A stretch of 64,000 nt of DNA from Candidatus Bathyarchaeota archaeon. GTDB lineage: Archaea; Thermoproteota; Bathyarchaeia; Bathyarchaeales; Bathycorpusculaceae. Where the stretch lies: positions 24,069 through 88,068 of the forward strand of contig PLTA01000048.1 of NCBI GenBank assembly GCA_003164295.1, written 5' to 3'. A program made the position numbers and the translations under genes. This document shows, piece by piece, positions 1 through 8,290 of the stretch. The notes beneath the pieces were generated by a model that ran no database searches, had not been told where the DNA came from, and saw nothing but the letters and a program-made list of their open reading frames with translations. The stretch's first letter is position 1; each line of letters opens with the position of its first letter.

Positions 1-705
1 CGAACAAAAGGCGCATATGTGGGATACACTTTAAACTATGCAGGCTACGATTGCCTTGCGATAAATAATCTTGTTAAAGCTAACGTTATCGAATCTTTTG
101 GGCAAATTTTAGGTGTCGGTAAAGAAGCAGATGTTTACGATGCATTAAGCCCTACTGGTCAACGTATAGCAGTAAAATTTCATAGACTTGGAAGAATAAG
201 TTTTAGGCAAACAAGAAGAAAAAGAGGCTACGCACGAGAACATACAACTTGGCTTTTTCAATCACATATAGCAGCGGAAAGAGAGTTTCAAGCGATGCAG
301 CTTGTTTACAAAAACGGTGTGTCGGTACCCGAGCCGATAAGCCACAATAGGCATGTAATAGCTATGGGTATGATTGAAGGCGCGGAGCTTTCAAAATACA
401 TTGAAATTGGTAAACCTGAAAAAGTCCTCAAAGAAATTCTGCGAAACATAAGAAAGGCTTACTTGAAAGCCCACGTTATCCATTCAGACATCAGCGAATA
501 TAATATCATATTGAAACCTGACGGGCATATCCTCATCATTGATTGGCCACAATATGTCATGGCAGACCACGCTAACGCTGAGGAACTGCTTGAGAGAGAC
601 TTAAAAAACATACTTAGTTTTTTTAACCGGCGGTTTAGCTTAAAAGTGGTGGCTGAAAAAGCCTGTGATTATGTAACTGGGAAAGTTAGAAATTTGGTTA
701 TTTAA
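1..705 (+). CDS. rio2: RIO2-type serine kinase, 5' end outside the window
   Basis: The reading frame is open from base 1, so the gene is cut by the window edge and its N-terminal winged-helix domain is mostly missing. What remains is the linker typical of RIO2 (YTLNYAGYDCLAI) and the full RIO kinase domain: nucleotide loop GVGKEADVYDA, the ATP-binding lysine in AVKFHRLGR, the catalytic loop VIHSDISEYN and the metal-binding segment IIDWPQYV. RIO2 acts as an ATPase/kinase in late maturation of the small ribosomal subunit (known for the family). The stop overlaps the stop of the convergent LSm gene by 4 bp. A GTG at 19 is a possible internal start but would drop conserved residues. Confidence 0.93.
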   Translation, partial: RTKGAYVGYTLNYAGYDCLAINNLVKANVIESFGQILGVGKEADVYDALSPTGQRIAVKFHRLGRISFRQTRRKRGYAREHTTWLFQSHIAAEREFQAMQLVYKNGVSVPEPISHNRHVIAMGMIEGAELSKYIEIGKPEKVLKEILRNIRKAYLKAHVIHSDISEYNIILKPDGHILIIDWPQYVMADHANAEELLERDLKNILSFFNRRFSLKVVAEKACDYVTGKVRNLVI

Positions 706-947
706 TGCTTGTTAGCATCTAGAACGATGTAGAGAATGTTGTTTCCACGAAGCAGTACGTTACCGTAGTTTGTCATTAATTGTTCGTCTTTTAATTCGTT
801 GGCGCCCTCGAGAAGGATGTTCATGTGTCCGTCGCATTTGATCATTTTTCCTTTATATTCATAACCGTTTTTGAGTACAACTTCAATATTTCCGTGCAAC
901 TGTTTTATAAGAACGTTCAACGGTTTTTTACTTGGTTCCATCATCAT
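702..947 (-). CDS. Sm-like archaeal protein (LSm)
   Basis: An 81-residue protein with the Sm fold pattern: an N-terminal helix followed by the Sm1 motif (LKNGYEYKGKMIKCDGHMNI) and the Sm2 segment (NVLLRGNNILYIVL). Archaeal LSm proteins form heptameric rings that bind U-rich RNA (family knowledge). Three methionines in a row open the protein, so the exact start is uncertain by two residues. A TATA-like stretch lies about 15-24 bp upstream on the minus strand (962-971), which would give a very short leader. It is convergent with RIO2, with a 4-bp overlap. Confidence 0.9.
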   Translation of the reverse strand: MMMEPSKKPLNVLIKQLHGNIEVVLKNGYEYKGKMIKCDGHMNILLEGANELKDEQLMTNYGNVLLRGNNILYIVLDANKH

Positions 948-1110
948 ATCGTATTACCGCGTATAGTATATTGCTTATTATCCATGAACCTCTCACCAAA
1001 TATAAAAGCATTATGAAAAGGTTGTCTTCAAAGGTTAATCAAGACCTCCATTGATTTGCCAAATCATAACTGTTACGGAAATTACCACAAAATTTGTTTG
1101 AGATAATTTT

Positions 1111-1210
1111 TGGTTCTTTTCTAGCATTTTCTATACTTTTCTGTACGTTCCCATTCTTTTCTATACTTTCCCATACGTTTCTGTTCTTTTCCAACCTTTT
1201 CTATACGTGA
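1111..1210 (+). repeat. 10-bp-periodic tandem array, T-tract type (array 1)
   Basis: Ten successive 10-mers in perfect register, consensus CYRTACKTTT. Examples are ctatactttt (1131), ctgtacgttc (1141), ccatacgttt (1171) and ctatacgtga (1201). C is at unit position 1 in every unit from 1121 onward, and C is at position 6 in nearly all. The array runs directly into the core at 1209. An almost identical ordered series lies on the minus strand at 24617-24707. T-tracts in phase with the DNA helix normally curve DNA. No coding potential is seen. Function unknown. Confidence 0.85.
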
Positions 1211-1270
1211 CCTGCAACCATTACAAGCCCTAAATCAAAAAAGCAACTCAAAACGCAAAGAAAAATTTTG
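1209..1270 (+). repeat. A-rich repeat core, copy 1
   Basis: A ~62-bp segment that starts with gacctgcaacc and continues through aaatcaaaaaagcaactc to aaaaattttg. The same ordered blocks (ACCTGCAA, a C/T-rich block, AAAAAAGCAA, then an A-rich run to AAATTTTG) recur at 1402, 1580, 24564 (minus strand) and, in part, 28719 (minus strand). It sits directly after array 1. Confidence 0.8.
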
Positions 1271-1320
1271 ACGGAATATTTTTCTTATAATATTTATATT
1301 TTGATAATGGTTGATTAATT

Positions 1321-1400
1321 GCTTTGGGCGGTTAGTGACGTTTTTTGACTTTTTATGACGCGTAGTGACGGATAGTGACGCGTTGTGACGAATAAAGACG
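1321..1400 (+). repeat. 10-bp-periodic tandem array, GTGACG type (array 2)
   Basis: Eight consecutive 10-mers in exact register: gctttgggcg, gttagtgacg, ttttttgact, ttttatgacg, cgtagtgacg, gatagtgacg, cgttgtgacg, aataaagacg. The right half (GTGACG) is conserved while the left four bases vary. Like array 1 it abuts a core copy (1402). The unit sequence is unrelated to array 1 but the period is the same. Confidence 0.85.
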
Positions 1401-1401
1401 C

Positions 1402-1464
1402 AACCTGCAAAGAACTAAGACCCTGATAAAAAAAAGCAATCTGAAACAAACTGAACAAATTTTG
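1402..1464 (+). repeat. A-rich repeat core, copy 2
   Basis: Begins aacctgcaaag, continues with ccctgataaaaaaaagcaat and ends acaaattttg. It aligns block by block with the copy at 1209, including the AAAAGCAA block and the terminal AAATTTTG. Confidence 0.78.
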
Positions 1465-1579
1465 CACGAAAAATGTCTTTTCTTTGCTTGGCCTTTCTAA
1501 ACATTGTCTAACTTATTTTCAAAGCAACATGTGAGAGTGTCTAAATCAAATTAAGTCAAAAAAAGCAAAATAAAAACGC

Positions 1580-1642
1580 GACCTGCAAACAATTTAACTC
1601 TGCTTCAAAAAACAAGCAGAAAACAATCAGTTCAAAATTTAG
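1580..1642 (+). repeat. A-rich repeat core, copy 3 (no array)
   Basis: Begins gacctgcaaac and ends ttcaaaatttag, with the same spacing between blocks as the two cores upstream. The central block is more diverged (caaaaaacaagcag). No clear 10-bp-periodic array precedes it. The rest of the 1016-1799 gap is AT-rich and non-coding. Confidence 0.6.
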
Positions 1643-1799
1643 CAAAAACTAACCACCAAATCTGGCGTCTCTCTCAAATAAATCAGGAAAATAAAACACT
1701 CAAAAATCAGAAGCTTAAGAAATATAGTTATAAACATTAATATTTGTAAAAAGAAAAGAAAAAAAAAGGTTTTACGATTCAACTTCAGAGCTTGATGAT

Positions 1800-2003
1800 C
1801 TATATTTTAGCCACTATCGATAAGAGCGCAACTACAACAAAAGCAATGCCAGTCCATAACAGGTCTCCAGTAAAGAAGTACACGATGGCTGCAACGATAA
1901 TTGCTGGGATTAAAATAAGAAACAGTTTTATCAGAACTATTATTATCAGACCAATTATGACTAGAACAATGAGAAGCGGTAGATTTAGCCAACCGAGATT
2001 CAA
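1800..2003 (-). CDS. Small two-helix membrane protein
   Basis: A 67-residue, very hydrophobic protein with two predicted membrane helices (about residues 8-40 and 47-65). It begins at a TTG codon; there is no in-frame ATG or GTG upstream before a stop, so the start is weak. The other two frames over this stretch are low-complexity and read like shadows. Immediately upstream in another frame lies a Lys-rich segment that could be the true N-terminus if one base were missing. Function not recognised. Confidence 0.5.
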   Translation of the reverse strand: MNLGWLNLPLLIVLVIIGLIIIVLIKLFLILIPAIIVAAIVYFFTGDLLWTGIAFVVVALLSIVAKI

Positions 2004-2399
2004 GCCGCTGAGAATAGAATAAATTACTGCCCATTAACATTGCAAAATTCATGAGTAACCTCAAGAAAACTGTGTAGCAACTAAGTAATATGTTTTTCTT
2101 TAAGTTCTTTTGGGCTGGCTTAGATTTTCTCTTGGAATTGATTTTGGGAACGACTTCTTTCTGCGTTTGAATAACGCCAGCGGTGGTCATGCGAAACTTT
2201 TCATCCAAGTAACCCTCTGAGTCTTTGGCAAGTTGTTTAAGATCTTTGTTACGCCAAAGTTTTTGAGTAATTTAAAATGAATAAATAAACTCTTTAAAAA
2301 ACTGGTTTATCAAAAACTACGCTTCTTCTGGCGGAGCAAAAAAACTGTGGTTCAATATCTTTAAATTTGACTTGAACTTGGCTTTTTCTGGTTTATCGC

Positions 2400-2870
2400 T
2401 CAACTCATTTTGCCTCTAAGTTTAGAGAGCACTTCTTCTTCGATCCATTTCTCACCCTGAATCGTAAGCTTGAACTCAGGCTTATTTGGGTCTGGCTTGA
2501 AAATTTGTCCCCGTTTTGTCATTTCATTTAGTCGCGCAGGAACCATGGCGTTTATGCCACTGGAATCTAAGAGTTTAGTAACTTGGGCGGCGGTGCTCTT
2601 TTTTTCCTCCGAAGCGTAAAGAATCAATCCCACAGCTTCATAATGGGTAAGTTTTTCACGTGTAACTATTACTGGGCCTTCAGTTGTGGGTTCAACGATG
2701 CCTTTCAGTTGTGCTCCGGATTGTGTAAGTTTGTTAGAAACAAAATCATTTAGTTTCTCAACAAAACCTTCTGGGATAATTCCAAGCATGTCAAGAATTT
2801 CTTGGGGATTTTCTCCTTCAATGACCACTTCTCCGAACGAAGTTTTTATGCGAGCTTCGATATGCTTCAA
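2400..2870 (-). CDS. Conserved hypothetical protein with a possible winged-helix region
   Basis: A 156-residue, charged, soluble protein. The N-terminal half (residues 1-45) has alternating strands and a helix (IKTSFGEVVIEGENPQEIL). The C-terminal half, from about residue 75, resembles a winged helix: helix with THYEAVGLILYAS, recognition-like helix ARLNEMTKRG, then a wing-like PEFKLTIQGEKWIEE. It lies 82 bp downstream of gatE on the same strand and could be co-transcribed. I do not recognise the family; a nucleic-acid-binding role is inference. Confidence 0.75.
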   Translation of the reverse strand: MKHIEARIKTSFGEVVIEGENPQEILDMLGIIPEGFVEKLNDFVSNKLTQSGAQLKGIVEPTTEGPVIVTREKLTHYEAVGLILYASEEKKSTAAQVTKLLDSSGINAMVPARLNEMTKRGQIFKPDPNKPEFKLTIQGEKWIEEEVLSKLRGKMS

Positions 2871-2952
2871 TAAGTAAGCCTCTTTATGTTATAAGCGATG
2901 CTAAACCTTTTTAGGATTTGCGGCTCAATGCTACTTTTAAGGGAAAAACAGT

Positions 2953-4848
2953 TTATTTGAGACGTTCCTTCAAAAGTTTTCCTACCAATTCAGGATTCGC
3001 CTTTCCACGAACTTCTTTCATAATCGCGCCCATAAGCATGCCATAAGAATTCTTACCCAACTTGTCAATCGATTGTTTGTTGACTGCAACTACTCGGTCA
3101 ATTATAGGAGCCAAATCCTTCTCCGTGAACATTTTCAAACATAAAATAACTACTGCGTCTTGCACTGTTTTGTCTTCGTTTTTTGAGAGCCAACTGAAAA
3201 CATCTGCCAGGGCTTCTTTGGCAAGCTCTCCTTTACCAACAGCTTTGAAAATGTTTTTGATTTGGTCATCGTTGACATTTTCTATTTTGATGCCTTCCCG
3301 CTTCAAAGCCTTTAAAGTTTCAGTTAAAAACGCGGCTACAGTTGAAGCTTGCACACCAGTTTGCTTCACGATTTCTTCAAAAAGAATGTTGTATTCTGAA
3401 TCTGGAAGTTGCTTAGCTAACTTTTCATTTAACCCGTACTGTTTGATTATTCTTAAGACCTTCTTTTCGGCAGATTCAGGCAAATTCTCTTTTATTTTCT
3501 TCACAAGTTTTTCAGTTATCTCTGCAGGCGGGATATCGGTTTCAGGGTACATTCTTGCTGCTCCCGGTCGTGGACGCATATACCTCGTTGTGCCATCATC
3601 TTTTGCAGTTCGGGTTTCAGCAGGAATTCCAGTTATTGCTTCTTGGGCACGTTCAACCACGGCTTTTAGAGCATCAAAACCGTTTTCTGCTGTGTCGGCA
3701 ACAAAAACAATCGCGTCACCCTCGTCGGCTTTAACTGCTTTGCGCAATGCCTCAACTTCTTCTAATGTGATTCCGTAATTAGGCATTTCATCAGTGTGGA
3801 ATACTCCGCCAACTCTACCCCAAAACTTTGCCCTGTCAGAAAGTTCAGTTCCAACGCGAAAATCAGGCATCAATTCACGCTTGAGTATTCCAGCAAAATT
3901 TGGAAGTTTGACTGCCATAACCTTCTGATTTTTATCTACAGCTTTTCGAATGACTTTACTTTTTGTTTCTTTAAAAATGTCGGTGACGTCTGCAAAATCC
4001 TGTTTCAGATCTTCTTTTTTGATCCCTCGCTTTGCCAATTCTTCCTTAACGCTGATGAGTCCGAGTTGACGTTGCACCTCGTATTCTACAACAGTCGAGA
4101 TTAATTCGAGTTCTTGAACTCCTTTTATCTCTATTAAAGCACCGTTTGGCAAAGAAACATTTAGGTCTTGTCTTATCGTGCCTAAACCACGCATCACTTT
4201 GCCTGTGTCCCTTAAAATTCGTCCAATTGCGAATGCGACTTCCTGCGCTTCCATTGGTGAATAAATTACGGGTGCAGTTGCGACTTCAATTAATGGTATT
4301 CCCAAGCGGTCAATGCGGTACCGGATAGTTTTGCCCTCATCCTGTGTTCCCGTTTTACGCGCTGCATCCTCTTCTAAACTTGATGCCTGCATCGGAATGG
4401 TTTTTTCGCCAACTTTAATCCAACCATCCAACGCGATAATGCATGTGCGCTGGAAACCTGTTGTGTTTGAGCCATCTATTACGGTTTTCCGCATAACGTG
4501 GACTTCATCAACAGGCTGCATATTCATCATTAAAGAAGCTGTTAAAACCACTTCCACAGCATCAGAGTTTATGGGGTGTGGCGGTTCTTCATCCATTTCC
4601 ACTAGGCATGAGCTTGCTTTGCTGGCTTCATAGAGAATTTTTACTCCTTTTTGAAATTCAAAATAAGCTGCTGGATCAATTTGCCCTAGCTCACTTTGTG
4701 TGGGACGTAGTCGACGCAGGAATGTGATTTCTGGTTCTTCTTTGAAGAGTTCAGGTGGGCAACTGCAGAAGAGTTTTGATTTGACGTTTAGTTGTTGGTG
4801 GATTTCTAAGCCTACTTTTAAGCCTATTTTTGCATAGTCAATTGCCAC
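2953..4848 (-). CDS. gatE: Glu-tRNA(Gln) amidotransferase subunit E
   Basis: About 631 residues, the usual length for archaeal GatE. With GatD it converts Glu-tRNA(Gln) to Gln-tRNA(Gln); GatE is the kinase/tRNA-binding subunit. Family motifs are IGLKVGLEIHQQLNVKSKLF near the N-terminus, DEEPPHPIN, and EIKGVQELELI. A GAD-type insertion lies mid-protein, and a helical GatB/YqeY-type tail follows, with SYGMLMGAIMKEVRG near the end. I place the start at the GTG at 4846-4848 because GGAGG lies 8 nt upstream and family homology begins there; the open frame continues to 5025 only as an overlap with gatD. The start overlaps the gatD stop by 11 bp, suggesting translational coupling. Confidence 0.95.
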   Translation of the reverse strand: MAIDYAKIGLKVGLEIHQQLNVKSKLFCSCPPELFKEEPEITFLRRLRPTQSELGQIDPAAYFEFQKGVKILYEASKASSCLVEMDEEPPHPINSDAVEVVLTASLMMNMQPVDEVHVMRKTVIDGSNTTGFQRTCIIALDGWIKVGEKTIPMQASSLEEDAARKTGTQDEGKTIRYRIDRLGIPLIEVATAPVIYSPMEAQEVAFAIGRILRDTGKVMRGLGTIRQDLNVSLPNGALIEIKGVQELELISTVVEYEVQRQLGLISVKEELAKRGIKKEDLKQDFADVTDIFKETKSKVIRKAVDKNQKVMAVKLPNFAGILKRELMPDFRVGTELSDRAKFWGRVGGVFHTDEMPNYGITLEEVEALRKAVKADEGDAIVFVADTAENGFDALKAVVERAQEAITGIPAETRTAKDDGTTRYMRPRPGAARMYPETDIPPAEITEKLVKKIKENLPESAEKKVLRIIKQYGLNEKLAKQLPDSEYNILFEEIVKQTGVQASTVAAFLTETLKALKREGIKIENVNDDQIKNIFKAVGKGELAKEALADVFSWLSKNEDKTVQDAVVILCLKMFTEKDLAPIIDRVVAVNKQSIDKLGKNSYGMLMGAIMKEVRGKANPELVGKLLKERLK

Positions 4849-6196
4849 TTTTTTGTCCTCCTTCAAGGATTTTTTCTTGCGGAAGTGTTCTTGAGGAGAA
4901 TTCTCCTGCAATGTTGGTTTTAAGAAGTTTGATAGCTTCTTGAGTGTCGTCTGTTTGTCCGAGTGCCCACATGAGTTTGACAAGAGCGGTTTCAGGGAAC
5001 ATGTCATCCATCGGGATAACCCCAAACGATAACAGATCTCTGCCTGTATCGTACACGTTCATGTTTACTCTCCCCCAAATGCACTGGGATGCCAACGCAA
5101 CCAAGATCCCTTTTGAAGTGGCGTTTTTGATGCTGTCAAAGCAGAATTTGCTTACATGACCTAAACCTGAACCTTCGAGCAAAATACCCCTAACGCCTTT
5201 TTCGACATACCAATCAATGACGGCTGGGTCAAGTCCTGGATAAAATTTGATTAACGCCACTTTTTCGCTAAAATTCGGCTTCAAAATAAGTCTTTTTGAA
5301 GGATCCCGACGCAGGTATTGATTTGTTAGCATAATTACTTGTTCATCTTTCACTTTGGCGATAGGAAAACCATTGATGGATTTGAAGGTGTCTCTTCGGC
5401 TGGTGTGGCATTTGCGAACTTTATTTCCCAAATGAATAATTGTGGCTATGTCTGAAACGCTTTCATGCATGGCTAAACCTACTTCAGCAAATGGAGCTTC
5501 TCCAGCGGCTTTTACCGCGCCGATAAGGTTTGTCGCTGCATCACTGCTTGGGCGGTCACTGGATCGCTGTGCACCAACAACAATTACGGGTACAGATAGG
5601 TTCTGCAATGCAAAACTCAAGGCTGCTGAAGTGTAAGCCATCGTGTCAGTCCCATGCGCAATCACCACGCCGTCCACGCCTGATTCAATGCGTTTGGCGA
5701 CGGTTTCTGCTAGTTCTTTCCAATGTTTCTGAGTAATGTTTTCACTATATAAACTGAAAACTATTTCCGTGTCAACTTTGGCGATATCCGAAAGTTCAGG
5801 AACAACCCCATGCAAGTCGCTTGCAGAGATGGCTGAGCGGACAGCTCCTGTACGATAGTCAACTCGGCTAGCAATGGTTCCTCCAGTGCTCATAATGACC
5901 ACATGAGGCAAAGATGGGTTCTGTTTTGGAAGAGGTGGCGAGGCGAAGGCGGGTTTTGTGCCTTTACCCACTTTTTCAATTTCAACTTCTGCGGTTACAC
6001 GAATGCCTATGTTGTAACCACTTTTCATTTTAACTATAACAACGTTGCCGTCGCCCAGTTCGGAGCGAGGAATAAGAATACCTTCGTAGTTTTTGCCTTT
6101 GCTAGTAATCTTTATGATGTCACCGATGTCACATTCGGCTTTTTTTAATGCTTCAATAGCTGCCTCCTTATAACCTGAATTTTCAAGTTCGCTCAT
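4838..6196 (-). CDS. gatD: Glu-tRNA(Gln) amidotransferase subunit D
   Basis: 452 residues, close to the family length. An N-terminal beta-barrel domain (residues 20-80) precedes an L-asparaginase-like domain. The first catalytic threonine lies in TGGTIAS (104-110) and the second in HGTDT (181-185). GatD releases ammonia from glutamine or asparagine for transfer by GatE. It starts 2 bp after the elp3 stop and overlaps gatE by 11 bp, so elp3-gatD-gatE read as one operon linking two tRNA functions. Confidence 0.95.
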   Translation of the reverse strand: MSELENSGYKEAAIEALKKAECDIGDIIKITSKGKNYEGILIPRSELGDGNVVIVKMKSGYNIGIRVTAEVEIEKVGKGTKPAFASPPLPKQNPSLPHVVIMSTGGTIASRVDYRTGAVRSAISASDLHGVVPELSDIAKVDTEIVFSLYSENITQKHWKELAETVAKRIESGVDGVVIAHGTDTMAYTSAALSFALQNLSVPVIVVGAQRSSDRPSSDAATNLIGAVKAAGEAPFAEVGLAMHESVSDIATIIHLGNKVRKCHTSRRDTFKSINGFPIAKVKDEQVIMLTNQYLRRDPSKRLILKPNFSEKVALIKFYPGLDPAVIDWYVEKGVRGILLEGSGLGHVSKFCFDSIKNATSKGILVALASQCIWGRVNMNVYDTGRDLLSFGVIPMDDMFPETALVKLMWALGQTDDTQEAIKLLKTNIAGEFSSRTLPQEKILEGGQKSGN

Positions 6197-6198
6197 GA

Positions 6199-7809
6199 CT
6201 ATTTCTCCAGTTTTTTGGAAACGTAAACTCCATCGCGTTGATACCCGAAACGCATGTAATACCTTCTTGTTCCTAACGCACTGATAACTAAAAGCTTTTT
6301 CAAACCAAAATCATCCAGAGTCATTCGTTCGGCTTCTTTTAGCAAGTTTGCGCCAAACCCTTTATGTTGCCAAGCGCCCGCCGCATGTTTTCCAACGGGC
6401 ACAAGTGGACCATAAACATGAAGTTCCCTTACAATCGCTGATGGCACAGATGTGATTTCTATTCTATGCGCTTTCGTTGAAGGAATGCGCAACCGCAAAT
6501 AGCCGAGCAAAACTTGGTTAACATGATCTTCGGCCGAAATGAAAATTTCTTTGCCTTCAGAGGCATCGTAGCAGACTGATTGAATTTTTATTTTTTCCAA
6601 GTTAGGCTTTACATGGTCAATTTGCATTCTGTGCCCGACTTCTCTGCATCGAATACATTGACATTTGCTACCCTGTGCATGGAGATGGTCGTTGGCGAGT
6701 TGGCGTAAGTTGCTTTTTTTAACTCCAGCCAAAATAAGGTGTGAAGGGATGTCGCGTTGAACACGCATTACTCTTACCCACGGTGGAATGAATTTTTTAA
6801 TTTCAGCTATAACTTCAGAGGCTTGCTCTGTTGTATAAGGAATGTAGGTGCCTTTTTTGTACCATTCATTTGCTTTTGTTCCAGCAATACACAGACAAGG
6901 ATAAATTTTTATCATATCAGGTTTGAAAGTTGCGTCTGTAAAAATGCGTTCGAAAACCTGTATGTCTTTTTTTTGGTTGGAACCCGGCATTCCTGGCATC
7001 AAGTGATATACGATTTTTAATCCAGCGTCTTTGGCGATGCGAGTGGCTTCCTGCACATCAGCTACGGTGTGAGTTCTGCCGACTAAACGGTAAATTTCAT
7101 CGTCAGGATTTTGAACTCCAAGTTCTATGCGAGTAACACCCATTTCGAGCATTGCATCGATGTGTGGCTGTTTTGCCCAGTCAGGGCGTGTCTCAACTGT
7201 GATGCCGACATTCCGGCTTTTGCTTACTTCAGCATTAGCTTTCGCCCCTTCCAGGCTTGCTGACGTTTTGCCTGTTATTGCATCAAGGCAACGCTGGATA
7301 AACCAAGTTTGATAAACCATAGGTGTAGCGGGAAAAGTTCCGCCCATGATGATTAATTCAATTTTGTCCACTTTGTGTCCGATTGCTGTAAGCTGCTCGA
7401 TGCGGCTCATAACCTGCTGGTAGGGGTCAAAATTGTTTTGGCTTCCACGCATAGCTGCGGGTTCATGCCCTGTGTAGCTTTGCGGAGAGCCTCGTGTGGG
7501 GCCTCCTGGACAGTAAGCGCATGGTTCAGGCTGCGGGCACGGGTAAGGCTTAGTCATGGTAGCGATAACTGTTACACCCGAAATACCTCGGGTAGTTTTT
7601 CTTCTCAAAATAGGCAAGAGCCGTTTTGTTTCTTTTGGCGTTAAAAGACAAATTAAATCGGCGTTTGACGGTATATCGTCGAGTTGGTATTTGCCTGTGG
7701 TTTTTATTTTAAGCCGATTAGCATCCTCACGCGTAGGATTTGGCATTTCCATAAGAGTAGTTATGATTTCTCTGAGCGCTTTTTCTTCCGACAAGGCTAA
7801 AGATACCAA
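6199..7809 (-). CDS. elp3: Archaeal Elp3, tRNA uridine-34 modification enzyme
   Basis: 536 residues with a radical-SAM domain followed by a GNAT acetyltransferase domain, the archaeal Elp3 layout. The cluster cysteines are in CPQPEPCAYCPGG (C91, C97, C100). The C-terminal GNAT part (about 390-536) contains HVYGPLVPVGKH and the acetyl-CoA-type segment AWQHKGFGANLL. Elp3 installs the carboxymethyl group at U34 of tRNA (family knowledge). The start is a TTG; no ATG lies near the N-terminus, so the start is uncertain by a few codons. A TATA-like run lies about 15-30 bp upstream on the minus strand. Confidence 0.94.
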   Translation of the reverse strand: MVSLALSEEKALREIITTLMEMPNPTREDANRLKIKTTGKYQLDDIPSNADLICLLTPKETKRLLPILRRKTTRGISGVTVIATMTKPYPCPQPEPCAYCPGGPTRGSPQSYTGHEPAAMRGSQNNFDPYQQVMSRIEQLTAIGHKVDKIELIIMGGTFPATPMVYQTWFIQRCLDAITGKTSASLEGAKANAEVSKSRNVGITVETRPDWAKQPHIDAMLEMGVTRIELGVQNPDDEIYRLVGRTHTVADVQEATRIAKDAGLKIVYHLMPGMPGSNQKKDIQVFERIFTDATFKPDMIKIYPCLCIAGTKANEWYKKGTYIPYTTEQASEVIAEIKKFIPPWVRVMRVQRDIPSHLILAGVKKSNLRQLANDHLHAQGSKCQCIRCREVGHRMQIDHVKPNLEKIKIQSVCYDASEGKEIFISAEDHVNQVLLGYLRLRIPSTKAHRIEITSVPSAIVRELHVYGPLVPVGKHAAGAWQHKGFGANLLKEAERMTLDDFGLKKLLVISALGTRRYYMRFGYQRDGVYVSKKLEK

Positions 7810-8290
7810 AATAAGGTCTGCTTAAGTAATAAATAAACTAAGCTAACATTGAAAACTGTTTGTAGCGTGAAAAAACAAATTTTGTCTTTGCCTTACATCC
7901 AGTTTTGACCAGGTTTTCTTTGCAGTGTTACCCTTTTCTCGTAGTTGCGTCTGTTTCGAGTTTTTGGGCTTGGCGCTGTTTTTGGTGTTCCCTGGATTTT
8001 TGGAGTTTGAGACCTTACTTTTCCAGCTTTGGATAAACTACCGTGAGTGGGCATTTAAGTTACCTTGCACATTAAGCATAATTGTCCCACTTAAATCTTA
8101 TCCCTATTAGATCGCTGTTTAAGCGCTTGAATATGAAGGCTTTTTTGGCGTAATGTCCTGTTTTATCTTCTTAAGTACGATATATAATAACGTAAAAGCC
8201 AGTTGTTTTTGAAGAAACTGTTCAAATAATTTTCATGCAGTATCCGCATAAAAAATCTTAACCTATTAATTATCCAACTCTTACTCTTAG
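7810..8290. other. Divergent intergenic region between elp3 and a surface glycosidase
   Basis: No convincing gene. TATA-like sequences face both ways: an AT-rich taataaataaa near 7825 for elp3 on the minus strand, and gatatataataac near 8180 for the rightward gene. The middle (about 7920-8010) is T-rich on the plus strand with no conserved protein signal. Confidence 0.5.

Noticed and set aside
1111..1400. CRISPR array
   Set aside because: Units are 10 bp with no unique spacers of typical length, and no cas genes are present.
1807..2208. A 133-residue minus-strand protein overlapping the small membrane gene
   Set aside because: Its C-terminal half is a Ser/Cys/His-rich out-of-frame reading of the membrane helices.
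4849..5025. N-terminal extension of GatE
   Set aside because: It overlaps gatD in another frame; homology and GGAGG support the GTG at 4848.
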